A stretch of 64,000 nt of DNA from Pseudoalteromonas sp. 3D05 (GTDB lineage Bacteria; Pseudomonadota; Gammaproteobacteria; Enterobacterales; Alteromonadaceae). A program made the translations under genes and the position numbers. The notes under the pieces are model-generated. The model saw nothing but the letters and a program-made list of their open reading frames with translations. It searched no databases and was not told where the DNA came from. Positions 1-10,439 of the stretch are shown here, in pieces; within the stretch, counting starts at the first letter, position 1; each line of letters starts with the position of its first letter. The stretch is from contig NZ_PDUS01000006.1 of NCBI RefSeq assembly GCF_002723455.1, forward strand, positions 124,001 through 188,000. The letters are read 5' to 3'.

Positions 1-218
1 CACTTATGCCAGTTAGTGCTTATACTAACTGCGGTTTTAGTGTGAGTGATGCTGAACATTTTGTACATCTAGGGGCAAGTAGGCCTAATAGCTGTTACTT
101 GCATTTATGTGAAGCAGCCCCAAACCAGCACCCTAGCGGTTTAAAAGCAGGTTTAAATGACGCAGCTCAAATAATAACGGCGCTGGTTAACGCCTACTTA
201 CAAGCAAAAGAGAGTTAA
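1..218 (+). CDS. hutG: Arginase-family protein, probable formimidoylglutamase (3' end only)
   Basis: The gene is cut by the window edge: its frame is open from base 3 to the TAA at 216-218, giving 71 visible residues, so the ATG at 6 is internal. The visible part looks like the C-terminal end of the arginase/agmatinase/formimidoylglutamase fold: a strand reading SCYLHLCEAAP, where this family has its conserved xxxxAExxP segment, then a closing Leu/Ala-rich helix. With hutI, hutC, hutU and hutH next to it, hydrolysis of N-formimino-glutamate to glutamate (HutG, last step of histidine breakdown) is the natural reading. The metal-binding aspartates lie outside the window, so the family call rests on the tail and the context. 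Confidence 0.6.
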   Translation, partial: LMPVSAYTNCGFSVSDAEHFVHLGASRPNSCYLHLCEAAPNQHPSGLKAGLNDAAQIITALVNAYLQAKES

Positions 219-230
219 TCTCTTTTGCTT
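202..230. terminator. Hairpin at the convergent hutG / GGDEF-EAL ends
   Basis: A perfect 12-bp stem (AAGCAAAAGAGA / TCTCTTTTGCTT) with a 5-nt loop that contains most of the hutG stop codon. A short T run follows after six bases (to about 240). It sits between two convergent genes and probably ends transcription from hutG. The U tract is offset from the stem, so efficiency is uncertain. Confidence 0.5.
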
Positions 231-239
231 GAGCACTTT

Positions 240-2003
240 TTATGAATGCTCTATTTGCCATTGTTTCAACCACGTGATCATACCGACACTGCTTAATGGG
301 TGGCTGAAATAATAACCCTGAGCCGCAAATACGTTAAGACTATTGGCAAAGTTTAATTGCTCTTGTGTTTCAACGCCCTCACAGATAACTTTACTATTTT
401 GTTGATTGTGCATTTCAACCATACCGCTTACTAAGCTTCGTATGTGCCCTTGTTGACTAAAGTCAGCCGTTAACGAAGGCGCCACTTTTACATATTCTAC
501 AGCCAAATTTGGCAGTTTAGCTAGCCATACAGGGCTATCGCCAAGGCCATCTACGCACATTTTTACACCTTGACTACTTAACCGTGCAACCATTGCCTTA
601 CCTTGTGCATCTAAGTTTAAAAACACCTCTAGTGGGCATTCTATAATTAAGTCTCCAGGCAATAGTTTATGTTCATTAAAAACCTGATCAATAAAGGATA
701 TAAACTCTTCATTTAGCATTTCAGAGCCAAATACATTAATGCTCAATGGCATTTTTATCCCTTCCATGCGTAGCGCCATTATGAGCTCAGCCGCTCTTTC
801 AATAACAAACTCAGCTAACGGGTAAGCTAATCCCGCAATGCGAATATCATCAATAAACCGATTGGCGGATAAAATACCTTGCTTGGGATGCTGCCAACGT
901 AATAGTAATTCTAAAAATTCAATATTCTCATCTGCGCTACGTATAATAGGTTGAAAATAAAGCTCCAATTCACTTGAAAAATCAATACTAGCCAGTTCTT
1001 TAAGTCGCGCTTGTTGCTCTAATCGCTCTACCATCATGTGCTGTTGATACGCGACTATTTGCTTATTTGGCTGGCTATCGAGTGCTAAGTAAGCATGCGA
1101 TATTAAACTATCAAAGCTGACTTCATCCGTGTCGCACTTTACAAAACTAGCCCGCGCCTTAACTTCAATAGTACAGTTAGCCACATTAAAAGGCTTGAGT
1201 GTTGCGCCGAGTATTCGGTCGATTAATTGCTCATGCAGATGATTTTGGTTATCTAAGCTGCAAATAAATGCAAAGTTTAAACCGCCTAGGTGCGCTAGCT
1301 TTTCAGAGCTACCTAGACTGACAACTTCATCGAGCATTAAAAGCTCTTTAATTCTATTTGCCGATTGCGCCAACAGTAAATCACCAAAATCCCGCCCAAT
1401 ATGCTGATTAACCTCTGCAAATCCTTCTAATCGAATAATGACAAGTGCGCCCATGTGAGGGGCCTCTTCTCGCCAATGATAAAAGTAAGCTTGTAATTGC
1501 GTACGATTAGGGAAGCTAGCGAGGGGTGATAGTGTTAGCGCATGTTCATTTACTACGGCATTTGGCTCAATGTCATCCGCAGGCTCTTCATCAATAAAAT
1601 ACCCTGAGCTGGCAAGAATTAATGTTGCTACAACGAGCCAATGAATTGGCAAGGCAACTAACCCATTAGCAGCGTACAAGATCAAAAAACAAAGTGCGGC
1701 GGCAAAACTAATACTGAGCATAGTCCAGTTATTTTGCTTTGATACGAGCCATACATGGGTAACGGTCGCTAACGCTAAGAGTAATTCAATGTAGGGAGGA
1801 TGGAAGCTTAATAATGCTAGCGCAATAAAAGCATTAATAATATAACTTAGTCGCAGAGTGGCTTGTTTAGCAACGCATAAAGCACACACCATCGACATAA
1901 GAACAGCCCCGCTTAAAAAAACGGGTACTTGTGTATTTGTAAATAAAGCACTCCCTGCTACCGATTCAAATCCAGTATTTGTTAATAGTACGAGTAAAGA
2001 CAT
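240..2003 (-). CDS. Membrane GGDEF-EAL protein with degenerate catalytic sites
   Basis: 587 residues. Residues 1-135 are hydrophobic with several membrane segments. A GGDEF-type domain follows (about 165-320) in which the signature reads GGLNF near 240, so cyclase activity is unlikely. The EAL-type domain (about 345-580) reads ELL instead of EAL at 365; the ExTE motif is replaced by ECPL; the DDFG loop reads VDGLG and is about two residues short. The EGVE motif (542-545) and the QGYxFS end are kept. Loss of most metal ligands suggests a c-di-GMP sensor or partner protein (as known for CsrD/YhjH-like degenerate proteins) and not an enzyme. It starts 25 bases after hutI in the same direction, with no clear Shine-Dalgarno, so it may be read through from hutI. 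Confidence 0.85.
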   Translation of the reverse strand: MSLLVLLTNTGFESVAGSALFTNTQVPVFLSGAVLMSMVCALCVAKQATLRLSYIINAFIALALLSFHPPYIELLLALATVTHVWLVSKQNNWTMLSISFAAALCFLILYAANGLVALPIHWLVVATLILASSGYFIDEEPADDIEPNAVVNEHALTLSPLASFPNRTQLQAYFYHWREEAPHMGALVIIRLEGFAEVNQHIGRDFGDLLLAQSANRIKELLMLDEVVSLGSSEKLAHLGGLNFAFICSLDNQNHLHEQLIDRILGATLKPFNVANCTIEVKARASFVKCDTDEVSFDSLISHAYLALDSQPNKQIVAYQQHMMVERLEQQARLKELASIDFSSELELYFQPIIRSADENIEFLELLLRWQHPKQGILSANRFIDDIRIAGLAYPLAEFVIERAAELIMALRMEGIKMPLSINVFGSEMLNEEFISFIDQVFNEHKLLPGDLIIECPLEVFLNLDAQGKAMVARLSSQGVKMCVDGLGDSPVWLAKLPNLAVEYVKVAPSLTADFSQQGHIRSLVSGMVEMHNQQNSKVICEGVETQEQLNFANSLNVFAAQGYYFSHPLSSVGMITWLKQWQIEHS

Positions 2004-2028
2004 TAAGTAAATACAACATAGGGTAGGT

Positions 2029-3273
2029 CTAATTAAGTCTACCTAATATCCACAGATTTAACAGTTTATTTACGCCCAATTGATAACTTAATTGTGCTGG
2101 GTGAGATATTTGCCAATGAGCAATGTCGGCTCGCATACCCACTTTAAGTATTCCACGGTCTTTTAAACCCAGTGCTGTAGCCGCATTGCGAGTGACTCCC
2201 GCCAAGGTTTGCGCCGGTGTTAAGCGAAACAATGTACACCCCATATTCATCATTAATTGCAAAGAACACAATGGCGATGTTCCCGGGTTAAAGTCTGTTG
2301 ATAATGCAATTGGCACATTGTGCTGTTGCAATAAAGCAATGGGGGGTTGTTTTGTTTCACGTAAAAAATAGAACGCTCCAGGTAAAAGTACAGCCACAGT
2401 GCCAGCTGCTGCCATTGCTTTTACTCCCGCTTCGTCTAAATATTCGATATGATCCGCTGATAAGCCTTTGAATTCTGCCACCAGCTCAGCACCTTGTTGG
2501 TTTGATAGTTGTTCCGCATGACATTTTACAGGTAGGTTGTGTTTGCTCGCGGCTTCAAATACACGACGAGTCTGATCATTGCTAAAGCCCACATTTTCAC
2601 AAAATACATCGACTGCATCAGCTAAATTTGCTGCAACAACGTGTTCCAACATCTCGTTGCAAACAAGCTCTATGTATTCATCACTTTTACCTTTATATTC
2701 GAGCGGTAATGCATGCGCGCCAAGAAATGTTGTTTTGATATCAACTGGGTGGTTTTCGCCAAGTAACCGAGCAACTTCAAGGATTTTTATTTCATTCTCG
2801 CAATCAAGTCCGTAACCAGATTTAATTTCAACGGTTGTCACACCCTCTGCGTAAAGCGCATTTAATCTGTCTTTTGCCAGCACGAATAACGCTTCGTGGT
2901 CAGCCTCACGAGTCGCTTTTACGGTACTCGCAATTCCGCCACCTTGGGCTGCGATTTGCTCGTAGCTCACACCTTGTAATCGTTGCTCAAATTCTTCTGC
3001 CCGCGAGCCTGCAAATACCAAGTGTGTATGACAATCTATTAATCCTGGTGTAAGCCATTGGCCTTTGGCCGATATCGTCGGTGTTGCAAAAGCATCAAAC
3101 GTAGGTAAGTCAGTTTGCTTTCCAAGCCAAGCGATATGACCATCTTTAATCGCTAAGGCGGCATTTTCAATTGCACCATAAGTATCATCAATGTCGCTAT
3201 CCATCGTAGCAACATTGGCGTCTGTGATTAATAAATCCCATTCATGAGATGACGTATCTGCAATTGAATTCAT
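2029..3273 (-). CDS. hutI: Imidazolonepropionase
   Basis: 414 residues, the usual length for HutI. It opens the imidazolone ring of imidazolone-5-propionate to N-formimino-L-glutamate, third step of histidine degradation, in the cytosol. The amidohydrolase metal motif appears as DCHTH (H82, H84), followed by a Gly-rich GGGI segment near 111 and the KSGYGL segment typical of the family. An AAGGG-type ribosome site lies before the ATG. It is transcribed away from hutC, and the divergent space between them carries a perfect palindrome that is probably the HutC operator, so induction by urocanate is expected. hutI is separated from hutU-hutH, which run the other way. Confidence 0.96.
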   Translation of the reverse strand: MNSIADTSSHEWDLLITDANVATMDSDIDDTYGAIENAALAIKDGHIAWLGKQTDLPTFDAFATPTISAKGQWLTPGLIDCHTHLVFAGSRAEEFEQRLQGVSYEQIAAQGGGIASTVKATREADHEALFVLAKDRLNALYAEGVTTVEIKSGYGLDCENEIKILEVARLLGENHPVDIKTTFLGAHALPLEYKGKSDEYIELVCNEMLEHVVAANLADAVDVFCENVGFSNDQTRRVFEAASKHNLPVKCHAEQLSNQQGAELVAEFKGLSADHIEYLDEAGVKAMAAAGTVAVLLPGAFYFLRETKQPPIALLQQHNVPIALSTDFNPGTSPLCSLQLMMNMGCTLFRLTPAQTLAGVTRNAATALGLKDRGILKVGMRADIAHWQISHPAQLSYQLGVNKLLNLWILGRLN

Positions 3274-3315
3274 GTGAGCACCCTTAATAATGTTTTTTAT
3301 AGTTTAACAAGCCAT

Positions 3316-3329
3316 CTTGTATATACAAG
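3316..3329. promoter_or_regulatory. Probable HutC operator in the hutI-hutC divergent promoter
   Basis: Perfect 14-bp palindrome CTTGTATATACAAG. HutC repressors of the GntR family are known to bind sites with a TGTA..TACA core, and the same core occurs a second time before hutU. It lies 43 bases before the hutI start and 56 before the hutC start, fitting joint control of both and autoregulation of hutC. Confidence 0.8.
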
Positions 3330-3384
3330 GTAATTGTGTCATCTTATATTTAACAAGCAATTCACAAGTAGTGTTTTTAAACTA

Positions 3385-4092
3385 ATGACGACGCCAAAAT
3401 TCGCACAAATAAAGCAATTCATTGTTGATAATATTCGCTCTGGCGCATGGCTTGAAAACCAACGCGTACCGTCTGAAAATGAGTTAGCAGAGCAGTTCAG
3501 TGTTAGCAGAATGACTGCACGACGTGCTTTAAGTGAATTGACTGAGGCAGGTATTCTTACCCGAAGCCAAGGGCTTGGAACGTTTGTTGCCAGCTTTAAG
3601 TCGCAATCGTCATTGCTTGAAATTAAAAATATTGCTGACGAAGTGAAGGCACGTAATGGTAATTATAGCTGTACCGTGTTGGTACTTGAGTCTATCAACG
3701 CGCTAGCACCTATTGCAATTGCACTGGGTGTTGAAGCCGATAGTGTTGTTTATCGCAGTGTATTAGTGCACAACGAGAACGATCAACCGTTACAAGTTGA
3801 AGAACGTTTTGTAAACCCTTCACTGGCAAGCAGCTATTTACAACAAGATTTTACTCACTTGACGCCACACGAATACCTATCAAGTGTTGCACCACTGACT
3901 GAGGCACGTCATACCGTTGAGGCCATTATGCCTACCAGTGAAATGTGTCAGTGGTTAAATTTATATCATGAAGAGCCTTGCTTACAGGTTATACGCCGTA
4001 CATGGTCATCGCATGGCATAGTTAGCTTTGCTCGTCTCGTATCCCCAGGCAGTAAATACCGTCTTGGTGGGCACTTAACATTTAAAAAATAA
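3385..4092 (+). CDS. hutC: Histidine utilisation repressor, GntR family
   Basis: 235 residues from the ATG at 3385; an ATG 51 bases upstream in frame would add a non-conserved N-terminus (and would start only five bases after the operator palindrome), so the shorter form [10 protein letters not shown] is preferred. Residues 1-70 form the GntR winged helix-turn-helix ([22 protein letters not shown]). Residues about 80-230 form the UTRA ligand domain, which in HutC binds urocanate. It heads hutC-hutU-hutH. In known systems HutC represses the hut genes until urocanate accumulates; the two palindromes at 3316 and 4144 are its likely targets. Confidence 0.93.
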   Translation: MTTPKFAQIKQFIVDNIRSGAWLENQRVPSENELAEQFSVSRMTARRALSELTEAGILTRSQGLGTFVASFKSQSSLLEIKNIADEVKARNGNYSCTVLVLESINALAPIAIALGVEADSVVYRSVLVHNENDQPLQVEERFVNPSLASSYLQQDFTHLTPHEYLSSVAPLTEARHTVEAIMPTSEMCQWLNLYHEEPCLQVIRRTWSSHGIVSFARLVSPGSKYRLGGHLTFKK

Positions 4093-4143
4093 TCTAAATA
4101 TCAATGAAATGCGCTTAACTGCGTATTTTTTGAAATCAAATAG

Positions 4144-4157
4144 CTTGTATATACAAC
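4144..4157. promoter_or_regulatory. Second probable HutC operator, before hutU
   Basis: CTTGTATATACAAC: the 12-bp core TTGTATATACAA is perfectly palindromic and identical to the core of the site at 3316. It lies between the hutC stop (4092) and the hutU start (4169) and abuts the hutU ribosome site (AGGAG at 4158-4162), so repressor bound here could block a local promoter or initiation of transcription of hutUH alone. Confidence 0.78.
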
Positions 4158-4168
4158 AGGAGCATATT

Positions 4169-5842
4169 ATGAATAATAGACTTGACGAATCGCGTATTAT
4201 CCGCGCCCCGCATGGTGATAAAATCAGTGCTAAAAGCTGGCTCACCGAAGCGGCTAAACGTATGCTAATGAACAACCTCGATCCTGAGGTTGCTGAACAC
4301 CCTCATGCACTTGTTGTATATGGTGGTATTGGCCGTGCTGCGCGCGATTGGCCATGCTTTGATAAGATCATCGAAACATTAGACCGACTTGAGGACGACG
4401 AAACCCTGTTAGTGCAATCAGGTAAACCTGTTGGCGTGTTTAAAACACACAGCAACGCACCTCGTGTATTAATTGCCAACTCTAACCTTGTGCCCCACTG
4501 GGCTAATTGGGATCACTTTAATGAGCTCGATAAACTTGGCCTGATGATGTACGGACAAATGACAGCGGGCTCTTGGATTTACATCGGTTCGCAAGGCATA
4601 GTGCAAGGCACGTATGAGACCTTTGTCGCGATGGCTAAACAACACTTTAACGGTGAAGCAAAAGGCAAATGGGTATTAACTGGCGGTTTAGGCGGAATGG
4701 GTGGCGCACAACCTCTTGCTGCAACTATGGCGGGCTTTAGTGCGCTAGTGGTTGAATGTGATGAAAGCCGCATCGACTTTAGAATTAACACCCGCTATGT
4801 TGATGTAAAAGCCACTGACCTAGATCACGCATTAACCCTTATTAATGAAGCCTGTGCAAAAGGCGAAGCCTTATCTGTGGGCTTACTTGGCAATGCTGCA
4901 GATGTATTTAGTGAACTTGTTAAACGCAATATCACCCCGGATGTCGTTACAGATCAAACGTCAGCTCACGATCCTCTTAATGGTTATTTACCGCAAGATT
5001 GGAGCATGGAACACGCCGCAGCAATGCGCGAACAAAACCCACAAGCTGTTGTAAAAGCTGCGAAGCAGTCAATGGCTGTGCAAGTTAAAGCGATGTTGGC
5101 ATTACAAAAAGCCGGCGCTGCAACAACTGACTATGGTAATAACATTCGTCAAATGGCATTAGAAGAAGGGGTAGAGAATGCCTTTGACTTCCCAGGTTTT
5201 GTACCTGCTTACATTCGCCCATTATTCTGTGAAGGTATTGGCCCGTTCCGTTGGGTTGCACTTTCTGGTGATCCAGAAGACATATATAAAACAGATGCTA
5301 AAGTTAAAGAGCTTATCCCTGATGATAAACACTTACATAACTGGCTTGATATGGCCCGTGAGCGTATTCAATTTCAAGGGTTACCAGCACGAATTTGCTG
5401 GGTTGGCTTAAAAGACCGCGCTCGCTTAGCGCTTGCGTTTAATGAAATGGTGAAAAATGGTGAGCTTAAAGCGCCAGTGGTTATTGGTCGTGATCATTTA
5501 GATTCAGGTTCAGTTGCTAGCCCTAACCGTGAAACAGAAGCGATGAAAGATGGCTCTGATGCTGTATCCGATTGGCCATTACTAAATGCACTTCTGAACA
5601 CAGCTGGTGGTGCAACTTGGGTATCACTGCATCATGGTGGTGGCGTAGGTATGGGCTTTAGCCAACACTCAGGCGTTGTTATTGTTGCAGACGGCACAGA
5701 CGAAGCCGCCGCACGTGTAGGCCGCGTTTTATGGAACGACCCTGCCACAGGCGTGATGCGCCATGCGGATGCAGGTTACGACATTGCAATTAATTGTGCC
5801 AACGAGCAAGGTTTAGACTTGCCAATGCTTAATAAGGAATAA
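4169..5842 (+). CDS. hutU: Urocanate hydratase (urocanase)
   Basis: 557 residues from ATG 4169, chosen because AGGAG lies six bases before it and the protein then begins [16 protein letters not shown] as in other urocanases; an upstream in-frame ATG at 4109 would run through the operator. HutU is a cytosolic NAD-dependent enzyme that hydrates urocanate to imidazolonepropionate, second step of the pathway. Visible family features are [14 protein letters not shown] near the N-terminus, the NAD-binding [13 protein letters not shown] stretch and a C-terminal [15 protein letters not shown] segment. Its stop is two bases before the hutH start, so the two are translated as a pair. Confidence 0.97.
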   Translation: MNNRLDESRIIRAPHGDKISAKSWLTEAAKRMLMNNLDPEVAEHPHALVVYGGIGRAARDWPCFDKIIETLDRLEDDETLLVQSGKPVGVFKTHSNAPRVLIANSNLVPHWANWDHFNELDKLGLMMYGQMTAGSWIYIGSQGIVQGTYETFVAMAKQHFNGEAKGKWVLTGGLGGMGGAQPLAATMAGFSALVVECDESRIDFRINTRYVDVKATDLDHALTLINEACAKGEALSVGLLGNAADVFSELVKRNITPDVVTDQTSAHDPLNGYLPQDWSMEHAAAMREQNPQAVVKAAKQSMAVQVKAMLALQKAGAATTDYGNNIRQMALEEGVENAFDFPGFVPAYIRPLFCEGIGPFRWVALSGDPEDIYKTDAKVKELIPDDKHLHNWLDMARERIQFQGLPARICWVGLKDRARLALAFNEMVKNGELKAPVVIGRDHLDSGSVASPNRETEAMKDGSDAVSDWPLLNALLNTAGGATWVSLHHGGGVGMGFSQHSGVVIVADGTDEAAARVGRVLWNDPATGVMRHADAGYDIAINCANEQGLDLPMLNKE

Positions 5843-5844
5843 TC

Positions 5845-7377
5845 ATGTTTGAATACACTCTCACACCCGGCCAGCTTGATTTAGCGACATTGCGTAAAAT
5901 AAACCAATCGCCAGTTGCACTAACATTGGCCGCTGACAGCGAGATAAAAATTGCTGCCAGTGCGCAAACAGTACAAGATGTGATTGATGAAAACCGAACT
6001 GTATACGGTATTAACACCGGGTTTGGTTTATTGGCTAACACCAAAATAGCTGAACATGAGCTTGAGTTATTACAGCGCTCAATTGTACTGTCTCATGCCG
6101 CTGGTATTGGTGAGTATATGGATGACAGCACGGTACGTTTAATGATGGTTTTAAAAATCAATTCGTTATCACGTGGCTTTTCTGGTATTCGCTTAAAAGT
6201 GATTGAGTTTTTTATGCAATTACTTGCTGCAGAAGTCTACCCTTGCGTGCCTAAAAAAGGCTCTGTGGGCGCATCGGGTGATTTAGCTCCATTATCACAT
6301 ATGTGCTTACCTTTATTAGGTGAAGGCGAAATGCGCCACCAAGGCAAACTTATAAAAGCCACTGAAGGACTTGAAATTGCAGGGTTAGCACCACTTACTC
6401 TAGCAGCAAAAGAAGGCCTAGCATTATTAAACGGCACACAAGCATCTACCGCTTTTGCTTTACAAGGTTTATTCCGTACTGAGAATCTGTATGCACAAAG
6501 TTGCGCCATTGGTTCTATGAGTATCGAAGCCGCTATGGGTAGTCGCTCTCCTTTTGATGCACGTATTCATGAAGTGCGCGGTCAACGTGGACAAATTGAT
6601 TCTGCGGCTATTTTTCGTAACATGTTGGATGAACATTCTGAAATTAGTGAAGCGCATATTGATTGTGAAAAAGTACAAGACCCTTACTGCTTACGCTGCC
6701 AACCCCAAGTTTTAGGTGCTTGCTTAACACAAATTCGCCAAGCCGCTGAAGTATTATTGTGTGAATCAAATGGTGTGACTGATAACCCGCTCGTATTTGC
6801 TGATGTAGGCGATATTATTTCTGGTGGTAACTTCCATGCAGAGCCCGTTGCAATGGCAGCAGATAACTTAGCCTTAGCTATTGCTGAAATTGGCGCACTC
6901 GCTGAACGTCGTATTGCCTTATTGATCGATTCAAACCTATCGAAACTGCCCCCGTTTTTAGTTGAAAATGGCGGCGTTAACTCAGGCTTTATGATTGCCC
7001 AAGTTACGGCAGCTGCACTCGCGTCAGAAAACAAATCACTCGCGCACCCGGCATCGGTAGACAGCTTACCGACCTCTGCAAACCAAGAAGACCATGTATC
7101 AATGGCGACGTTTGCTGCTCGCCGGTTGGGTGAAATGGCAGACAATACACAAGGCGTACTCGCTGTTGAGTGGTTGGCTTCTGCGCAGGGCTTGGATTTT
7201 AGAGCGCCACTTAAAGCATCTGCTAAAGTAGAGCAAGCAAAAGCAACCTTACGCGAGAAAGTGAGCTACTACGATAAGGACCGTTACTTTGGTCCAGATA
7301 TCGAAGCGGCAAACACTTTGCTAGCGCAAGGCGAGCTTTGTAGCTTATTGCCTAAAAATGTACTGACATCATTCTAA
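5845..7377 (+). CDS. hutH: Histidine ammonia-lyase
   Basis: 510 residues, normal length. Removes ammonia from L-histidine to give trans-urocanate, the committed step of histidine catabolism. The Ala143-Ser144-Gly145 triad that cyclises to the MIO electrophile is present in [14 protein letters not shown], and the catalytic tyrosine segment VYGINTGFG is at 53-61. It is the last gene of the hutC-U-H run. The next gene converges 16 bases downstream with no obvious intrinsic terminator between them. Confidence 0.97.
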   Translation: MFEYTLTPGQLDLATLRKINQSPVALTLAADSEIKIAASAQTVQDVIDENRTVYGINTGFGLLANTKIAEHELELLQRSIVLSHAAGIGEYMDDSTVRLMMVLKINSLSRGFSGIRLKVIEFFMQLLAAEVYPCVPKKGSVGASGDLAPLSHMCLPLLGEGEMRHQGKLIKATEGLEIAGLAPLTLAAKEGLALLNGTQASTAFALQGLFRTENLYAQSCAIGSMSIEAAMGSRSPFDARIHEVRGQRGQIDSAAIFRNMLDEHSEISEAHIDCEKVQDPYCLRCQPQVLGACLTQIRQAAEVLLCESNGVTDNPLVFADVGDIISGGNFHAEPVAMAADNLALAIAEIGALAERRIALLIDSNLSKLPPFLVENGGVNSGFMIAQVTAAALASENKSLAHPASVDSLPTSANQEDHVSMATFAARRLGEMADNTQGVLAVEWLASAQGLDFRAPLKASAKVEQAKATLREKVSYYDKDRYFGPDIEAANTLLAQGELCSLLPKNVLTSF

Positions 7378-7393
7378 GTAATAAACACAGGGT

Positions 7394-8164
7394 TTAAATA
7401 TCGTATTGATACGTAAACCCAAGTGACTCTATAGCCGAGCCATCAATAATTCGCTCGGCTTTTTCATGACTTGAAAACGTAGGAGGTTGTGTCCCATTTT
7501 GCGTACATTTTTGTTGGTAGTAATCAACCTTGCTTGGATGCGATGGGTTAACCACATTATAAATTGGGTCGGCCTCCTGCCAATGTTCAAACACTGAAAC
7601 AATCGCGTTAATCACATCCTGCTGGTGCACCATGTTTACCACTTGCTGACTAGAACTATTCAGCTCCTTACCTGCTACAAACTGACCGGGGTCACGGTTT
7701 GGGCCAACTAGGCCAGCTAAACGTAAAACTTTACCACCGGTATTTAACACACTTTGCTCAGCATCGATTAGCTTTTGCTGGCGCTCACTTGAGCCAGTAA
7801 TAGCAATACTCTCATCGTATACTCGGGCTTCTTGATTATAAATACCTGTGGATGAACACAAGACAAATCCTCGCATATTCATGTTTTTTGCAAGCGATAA
7901 GCACTGTGTAAGTGTTGCTTGATAGTCGCTGTCTTTTTTTCGACTACGGGGGGGAATGGCACAAACCCACCACGCATTTTCTAAATCGAGTTGATGATGA
8001 AGGTGATTGTCTTTAAATTCCAACTGACGTAAAAAATCATGGTCATGGTCAGTACTTCTATGTGTTCCTTGCACTAACCAATCATGCTCAAGCCTATCGA
8101 AACATAAAGCTTGACCTAACCAACCGGCGCCTAATACAACTAATCGCTGTTTATTTTCACCCAT
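7394..8164 (-). CDS. Atypical SDR / NAD-dependent epimerase-like protein (YeeZ-like)
   Basis: 256 residues. An N-terminal Rossmann motif is clear (VVLGAGWLGQAL, residues 9-20), followed by a CSSTGIY segment that fits the SSxGVY region of extended and atypical SDRs. No classical YxxxK triad is visible. It resembles the YeeZ group of small NAD(P)-binding proteins, whose substrate is not established. It converges on hutH and is divergent from the chemoreceptor gene. No functional link with either neighbour can be read from the sequence. Confidence 0.7.
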   Translation of the reverse strand: MGENKQRLVVLGAGWLGQALCFDRLEHDWLVQGTHRSTDHDHDFLRQLEFKDNHLHHQLDLENAWWVCAIPPRSRKKDSDYQATLTQCLSLAKNMNMRGFVLCSSTGIYNQEARVYDESIAITGSSERQQKLIDAEQSVLNTGGKVLRLAGLVGPNRDPGQFVAGKELNSSSQQVVNMVHQQDVINAIVSVFEHWQEADPIYNVVNPSHPSKVDYYQQKCTQNGTQPPTFSSHEKAERIIDGSAIESLGFTYQYDI

Positions 8165-8204
8165 AAAATAACTAAATCCTTACATTTTTGTAATATTCGA
8201 CATA

Positions 8205-8239
8205 TTTGTCTTACCTCAGAATATGGCGAATAAGACAAA
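8205..8239. repeat. Inverted repeat in the SDR / chemoreceptor divergent promoter
   Basis: Perfect 9-bp arms TTTGTCTTA and TAAGACAAA separated by 17 bases, inside the 133-base intergenic space. The arrangement suits a regulator operator or a large stem-loop; no known consensus is recognised. Confidence 0.4.
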
Positions 8240-8297
8240 GATATGATTAGATACATACTTACTGCTTACTTTACTAAATAATAAGAATGTGTGCATC

Positions 8298-10325
8298 ATG
8301 CTTAAAAATCTATCACTGCAAAAGAAAATATTATTCCTAATTGGGGGAACAATTAGTGTATTACTGCTTATTGCTTCAGCCTATTTTGTTAATCATATCG
8401 CCTCACTCTCTCGACAAGGCATTGAACGTGAAGCTCATAGCTACTTGCAAAGTGAACAACTATCCATGCAAGGCTACTTTGCTAAGTACGGTAAACTAGT
8501 CAGTACGTTTATTAATAATCCACATCTCGTTAATTGGTTTGATGCGTGGGATAAACGCGATCAACCTCTTGATAACGCGCCTGGCTATGATGAAGTTGAC
8601 CAAGATTTTGTGCGGATCAGCAGCAGTGACGAGAATGTTTTGTCAGCATTTTTTGCCTCTGCGAAAACCGGTGAATACTTCAAAGAACACGAACGCACTA
8701 CGCACTACAATGGCCAACCATACTATGCATACAAGCGTGGATGGTGGCAAGATGCACTCAAACTCAATCGACTTTATGTTGGCCCAATATCTGTTGATTT
8801 AACTACAGGTAATGCGTCTGCGGTGGTTCAACAACCTGTATATAACCAGCAAAACGAATTAGTGGGTTTTGGTGGTGTTGATTTGCAGCTTAATAAAATC
8901 AATAAAATGGTTGAAGATATTCGCTTTAATGGGCAAGGCTATGGCTTTTTACTCGATGGCGATCAAAAAGTAGTGCACCTTTCAAACCGCACTAACCATA
9001 AGTTATCTGTGACCGACGAAGGCCCTAATGGTAAAGAAGGCTTAGAACAATTAGAAAAGCAATTCAGTAATACCAGCGGCTTTAGCGAGCTTAACCTTGC
9101 AATGAAAAACAACACACGTGGAGATGCGAGCGTTACCCTGCAAGGACAAGAATACTTTGTTGTTTACGACCGCCTACAATTAGAAGAACCTTACCTAAAC
9201 TGGTACGTTGGTATTTTAGTCCCGCGCTCAATGATTGATGAACCCGTTAATCAAGCCGTCACCACCACAACCACCTCTGTGATAATTATTCTTATAATTA
9301 TTATCGCTATGATCGTTTGGGCCACCCATATGATCTCAAAACCAATTAAAACACTCACTAACATCATGCGTGATATCGCCTCAGGAGATGGTGATTTAAC
9401 CCAAAAAATCACTATTGATAGTAAAGATGAAGTGGGCCAATTAGCTCTTCACATGAATACTTTCATCGATAAGCTTCGCGCCATGATGTTAGATACTGCC
9501 GCACAGGCTGAACAATTGACGAATGCGGCTGCTCAGTTAAAGTCAGTTTCAACAAAAACTAACGACGAAATCCAGCAAGAAAAGCAACAAGTTGATAGTG
9601 TCAGTGCTGCGGTTACAGAAATGGCTACCACCGTGATGGAGATTTCGCGTAATGCTCAGCACACCAATAGTGCCGCAGAAGAAGTGCAACATATTACCGC
9701 TGACGGCGCCTCTCGTTCGCAAAACGCCCAAAGTGTGATGACTGCATTAGCTGATCACATTGGTGAGGCATCAAAAGTGGTTGCAGGATTAGAGCAAGAA
9801 AGTGGCAATATAGGTGCCGTTGTAGACGTTATTAACTCGATTGCAGAACAAACCAACTTGCTGGCACTGAACGCCGCAATAGAGGCCGCGCGTGCTGGTG
9901 AACAAGGTCGTGGCTTTGCGGTTGTTGCAGATGAGGTTCGCTCGCTCGCCAGCCGTACTCAAGAGTCAACAGATGATATTCGCAATATGATCACGCGCCT
10001 GCAACAAATTGCTCAGCAAGCATCCACCATGATGCAACAAGGCCAAGAGCGCGCTCAAGGCTCTGTTGAGCAAACGCAAGAAGTACTTGATGCTCTGAAA
10101 AACATTGCAGACTCTGTGACCAAAGTACAAGATCAAAGTCATCAAATAGCAACTTCTACTGAGCAGCAAACAGTAGTCGCTGAAGATATTAATAGTAGCT
10201 TATCGGCTATTAATAATTTAGTGAACAGTACCGCAGATCACGCTTTGGAACTTGCCGACGAAGCACGTGATCTTAATGACCTTGCCAGCTCTCTCAATAA
10301 TACGGTCAATCAGTTTAAACTTTAA
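8298..10325 (+). CDS. Methyl-accepting chemotaxis protein (dCache-HAMP-MA)
   Basis: 675 residues from ATG 8298 (an in-frame GTG lies three codons upstream). Order: short cytosolic start, TM1 (about 11-33), a large periplasmic dCache-like sensor (about 40-325), TM2 (about 330-352), HAMP (about 353-405, [20 protein letters not shown]), then a long signalling coiled coil. The kinase-control hairpin tip is fully conserved ([20 protein letters not shown] and [12 protein letters not shown]). It senses an unknown periplasmic ligand and controls CheA. It stands alone with its own terminator, as is usual for scattered receptors in motile marine bacteria. Confidence 0.95.
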   Translation: MLKNLSLQKKILFLIGGTISVLLLIASAYFVNHIASLSRQGIEREAHSYLQSEQLSMQGYFAKYGKLVSTFINNPHLVNWFDAWDKRDQPLDNAPGYDEVDQDFVRISSSDENVLSAFFASAKTGEYFKEHERTTHYNGQPYYAYKRGWWQDALKLNRLYVGPISVDLTTGNASAVVQQPVYNQQNELVGFGGVDLQLNKINKMVEDIRFNGQGYGFLLDGDQKVVHLSNRTNHKLSVTDEGPNGKEGLEQLEKQFSNTSGFSELNLAMKNNTRGDASVTLQGQEYFVVYDRLQLEEPYLNWYVGILVPRSMIDEPVNQAVTTTTTSVIIILIIIIAMIVWATHMISKPIKTLTNIMRDIASGDGDLTQKITIDSKDEVGQLALHMNTFIDKLRAMMLDTAAQAEQLTNAAAQLKSVSTKTNDEIQQEKQQVDSVSAAVTEMATTVMEISRNAQHTNSAAEEVQHITADGASRSQNAQSVMTALADHIGEASKVVAGLEQESGNIGAVVDVINSIAEQTNLLALNAAIEAARAGEQGRGFAVVADEVRSLASRTQESTDDIRNMITRLQQIAQQASTMMQQGQERAQGSVEQTQEVLDALKNIADSVTKVQDQSHQIATSTEQQTVVAEDINSSLSAINNLVNSTADHALELADEARDLNDLASSLNNTVNQFKL

Positions 10326-10342
10326 AGCTGATTTAAACATAC

Positions 10343-10371
10343 AAAAAAGAGTGCCGAGTGCACTCTTTTTT
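10343..10371 (+). terminator. Terminator of the chemoreceptor gene
   Basis: Perfect 12-bp stem AAAAAAGAGTGC / GCACTCTTTTTT with loop CGAGT, ending in six T. It follows the stop at 10325 by 17 bases. Confidence 0.92.
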
Positions 10372-10383
10372 GTTGTAGATCAA
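10370..10383. promoter_or_regulatory. Candidate FNR box upstream of hemN
   Basis: TTGTTGTAGATCAA matches the FNR consensus TTGAT-N4-ATCAA in nine of ten defined positions (TTGTT in place of TTGAT). It lies 57 bases before the hemN start. hemN is FNR-activated in enteric bacteria, which makes the site plausible. It abuts the T tract of the preceding terminator. Confidence 0.5.
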
Positions 10384-10439
10384 TAACGCTTCACTGCAAT
10401 TTTTTATAATGACGCAAACTGAATATAAAGGTGCGCGTG

